Assembly (NCBI GenBank): GCA_039925865.1
Contig: JBDSYA010000184.1
Location: forward strand, 1 to 8,880
DNA from: JBDSYA01 sp039925865
GTDB taxonomy: Bacteria > Bacteroidota > Ignavibacteria > Tepidaquicellales > Tepidaquicellaceae
Length of the DNA: 8,880 bases
Reading direction: 5' to 3'
Positions within the stretch are counted from its first letter, which is position 1. Each line of letters begins with the position of its first letter. The position numbers were made by a program, and so were the translations under genes. The notes under the pieces are model-generated. The model was not told the origin of the DNA. It did not search any database and saw only the letters and a program-made list of their open reading frames with translations. Of this stretch, positions 7,314-8,880 are shown piece by piece.

Positions 7314-7345
7314 TTTGCAGAACCGGTTTATACTGCAAGATTTTT
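7314..7345 (+). terminator. Candidate intrinsic terminator downstream of pepP
   Basis: TTGCAG (7315-7320) and CTGCAA (7333-7338) form a 6-bp stem, extendable by one G-T pair, around a 12-nt loop containing the palindrome AACCGGTT. GA and five T (7341-7345) follow. It lies about 55 bp after the pepP stop codon. The loop is large and the T tract short, so it is only a plausible terminator. Confidence 0.35.
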
Positions 7346-7437
7346 CATATATAACTTATCCTCAAAGACAATAATACTCAAATGGCTTCACTTCCTGTAA
7401 AAACTTGTAACTTACTTTTCTAAAATTTAACTGCAAT

Positions 7438-7445
7438 TATATTTG
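7438..7445 (+). promoter_or_regulatory. Candidate Bacteroidota-type -7 promoter element for the helicase gene
   Basis: TATATTTG is an exact match to the Bacteroidota -7 consensus TAnnTTTG. It would place the transcription start near 7450 and leave a 5' leader of about 60 nt before the ATG at 7511. The matching -33 TTG is not convincing: the nearest clear TTG (7405-7407) is too far upstream, and only a T-rich stretch (7416-7419) lies at the right distance. The element is embedded in the inverted repeat TGCAA-N6-TTGCA (7432-7447). Confidence 0.4.
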
Positions 7446-7463
7446 CAACACGAGAATATTAAT

Positions 7464-7475
7464 TTACAATTGTAA
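7464..7475. promoter_or_regulatory. 12-bp perfect palindrome in the helicase gene leader (possible operator)
   Basis: TTACAATTGTAA is a perfect 12-bp palindrome, 36 bp before the helicase start and just downstream of the proposed promoter. A related half-site, TTGTAACTTAC, lies upstream at 7405-7415. The spacing would suit a repressor operator, but such A/T-rich palindromes can arise by chance and no known regulator motif is recognised. Confidence 0.25.
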
Positions 7476-7510
7476 GTAATTTATTTATTTTATTTTCCAA
7501 CACATTCCCG

Positions 7511-8880
7511 ATGTCAATATTAGATCTGAATATATTAAATGCCGAGCAACGAAGAGCTGTGGAAGAAATAGAAGGCCCAAGCATGATAATAGCAGGAGCC
7601 GGCAGCGGAAAAACAAGAGTATTAACTTATAAGATCGCATACCTCATCGAATCCGGAGTAAGTCCTTTCGAAATACTTTCTTTGACTTTTACAAATAAGG
7701 CAGCAATTGAAATGAGAGAAAGAATATCCAAACTTGTCAAAACCAACTTTGATAAAATTTGGATGGGAACCTTTCATTCTATTTTTGCCAGGATGCTGAG
7801 AATAGAAGCCGATTACCTCGGCTTTACAAGAAACTTTACAATTTATGACAGCGATGATTCATCGAATCTGATAAAGCAGCTTATGATAAATAACAGCATG
7901 GCTACGGATAATCCGACTCCCAGAGCTATTCATAATTCTATCAGCAACCTGAAGAATAAATTAATTTTCCCAAGGGAATTTTCGACACTATCGATAACTC
8001 CCTTTGATAAGAAAGTCGAAATAATTTATGAAGAATATCAGAAAGCACTGCTGAAAAATAATTCAATGGATTTTGATGACCTTCTTATAAAGCCAATAGA
8101 ATTATTTAAAAGATATCCGGAGATATTAGAAAAATATCAGGAAAGATTTAAATTTATTTTAGTAGATGAATATCAGGATACTAATAAAGCACAGTATGTG
8201 ATAGTAAAACTTCTATCTCAAAAATATAAAAATATTTCTATAGTTGGTGATGATGCCCAATCAATTTATAAATGGAGGGGAGCTGAAATCCAGAATATTT
8301 TTGATTTCAAAGATGATTTTAAAGAATGTAAAATATTCAAGCTTGAACAAAACTACCGTTCAACCCAGAAAATACTTGCACTTGCCGATCATGTGATAAA
8401 AAGAAACACGAAGCAGATGGAAAAAAATCTGTGGACTGAAAATCAACATGGTGAAAACATTCACCTCATCGAAACTATGACCGATAAAGATGAAGCAAAT
8501 AAAATATGCCGTTATGTGTTTGAAGAAATGCAGAAGAAGAAACTGAATTTTAAAGATTTTGTGATTCTGTACAGAACAAATGCCCAGTCAAGAATTCTTG
8601 AAGATGCATTAAGACAGAATAGTATTCCGTATGTAATTATCGGAGGAATAAGGTTTTATCAGCGTAAAGAGATAAAAGATATACTTGCACATCTGAAGAT
8701 CATTGTTAATCCTCAGGATAATGAATCCATGATGAGGATACTCACTCACAGGTCCGGGATCGGTAAGACCTCAATTGATAAACTAACATCAATTGCTGAG
8801 AAAGACAATCTTCAGCTTTTTGATGTAATGAAGAATATAAGTGAGTATGCTGAGTTTAGTTCAAAGATGAAAAATATTCT
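7511..8880 (+). CDS. uvrD: UvrD/PcrA-type superfamily 1 DNA helicase, N-terminal part (runs off right edge)
   Basis: 456 complete codons are present with no stop or frameshift; the family is usually about 700-800 residues, so roughly the C-terminal 40% is missing. It is an ATP-driven 3'-5' DNA translocase for nucleotide-excision or mismatch repair and for clearing proteins from DNA. SF1A motifs appear in order: Q motif LNAEQRRAV (9-17), Walker A AGAGSGKT (28-35), motif Ia LTFTNKAA (58-65), TFHS (87-90), Walker B VDEYQDTN (218-225), motif III VGDDAQSIYKWRGA (245-258), motif IV EQNYRST (279-285), and GGIRFYQRKEIKD (378-390) with YRTNAQSR (354-361). The GDDAQSIY form, with Ala where E. coli UvrD has Asp, is from memory common in Bacteroidota and relatives. 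The ATG at 7511 sits 12 codons before the Q-motif glutamine, as expected. UvrD and PcrA cannot be separated without the C-terminus. It appears to have its own promoter. Confidence 0.95.
   Translation, partial: MSILDLNILNAEQRRAVEEIEGPSMIIAGAGSGKTRVLTYKIAYLIESGVSPFEILSLTFTNKAAIEMRERISKLVKTNFDKIWMGTFHSIFARMLRIEADYLGFTRNFTIYDSDDSSNLIKQLMINNSMATDNPTPRAIHNSISNLKNKLIFPREFSTLSITPFDKKVEIIYEEYQKALLKNNSMDFDDLLIKPIELFKRYPEILEKYQERFKFILVDEYQDTNKAQYVIVKLLSQKYKNISIVGDDAQSIYKWRGAEIQNIFDFKDDFKECKIFKLEQNYRSTQKILALADHVIKRNTKQMEKNLWTENQHGENIHLIETMTDKDEANKICRYVFEEMQKKKLNFKDFVILYRTNAQSRILEDALRQNSIPYVIIGGIRFYQRKEIKDILAHLKIIVNPQDNESMMRILTHRSGIGKTSIDKLTSIAEKDNLQLFDVMKNISEYAEFSSKMKNI

Noticed and set aside
1..8880. 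CRISPR arrays, tRNA or rRNA genes, insertion sequences, phage or toxin-antitoxin genes
   Set aside because: I found no regularly spaced repeats, cloverleaf-like segments, transposase or integrase motifs, or small paired genes on either strand. The content is housekeeping and envelope genes.

Overview
The window is AT-rich (roughly two thirds A+T by eye) and densely coded. No gene start shows a convincing Shine-Dalgarno box; the sequence ahead of starts is mostly A/T-rich. A DUF4835-family exported protein lies beside a PorV/PorQ-like outer-membrane barrel, and one exact match to the Bacteroidota -7 promoter consensus (TAnnTTTG) precedes the helicase gene. Together these point to a member of the Bacteroidota/Ignavibacteriota (FCB) group. 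That placement is inferred from gene families and signals, not from a marker phylogeny.

Left part, minus strand (1-3007). Reading along transcription, a PorV/PorQ-like outer-membrane beta-barrel (3007-2141) is followed 30 bp later by an aldo/keto reductase of the Kv-beta-like type (2110-1157). That gene's stop codon directly abuts the ATG of a PfkB/ribokinase-family kinase (1156-221). A small hairpin with a T tract follows the kinase. Then comes the N-terminus of an NAD(P)-binding sugar-nucleotide reductase/epimerase (98 to beyond the left edge). The reductase and kinase look like a translationally coupled carbohydrate-metabolism pair, substrates unknown.

Middle, plus strand (3089-4401). Divergent from the barrel gene, across 81 bp, is a secreted DUF4835 protein (the family called PorD in type IX secretion annotation). 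It ends at a strong intrinsic terminator. The next ~390 bp have no convincing gene; they hold the terminator, a GC-rich palindromic repeat-like patch and an A/T-rich purF leader.

Right part, plus strand (4402-8880). purF (glutamine PRPP amidotransferase, [4Fe-4S] type, first step of purine synthesis) is followed 43 bp later by an aminopeptidase P (Xaa-Pro peptidase). After a 252-bp gap with candidate terminator and promoter signals comes a UvrD/PcrA-type helicase that runs off the right edge.

Most of this is ordinary housekeeping sequence, and I do not see a new defence, mobile or biosynthetic system. The observation most worth a second look is purF. Its reading frame, including the catalytic N-terminal cysteine, is intact, but no ATG, GTG, TTG or CTG occurs in any forward frame from 4281 to 4412. 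The protein must therefore start at a rare codon (best candidate ATT at 4402, four residues before the cysteine), or the sequence carries a base error or mutation there.
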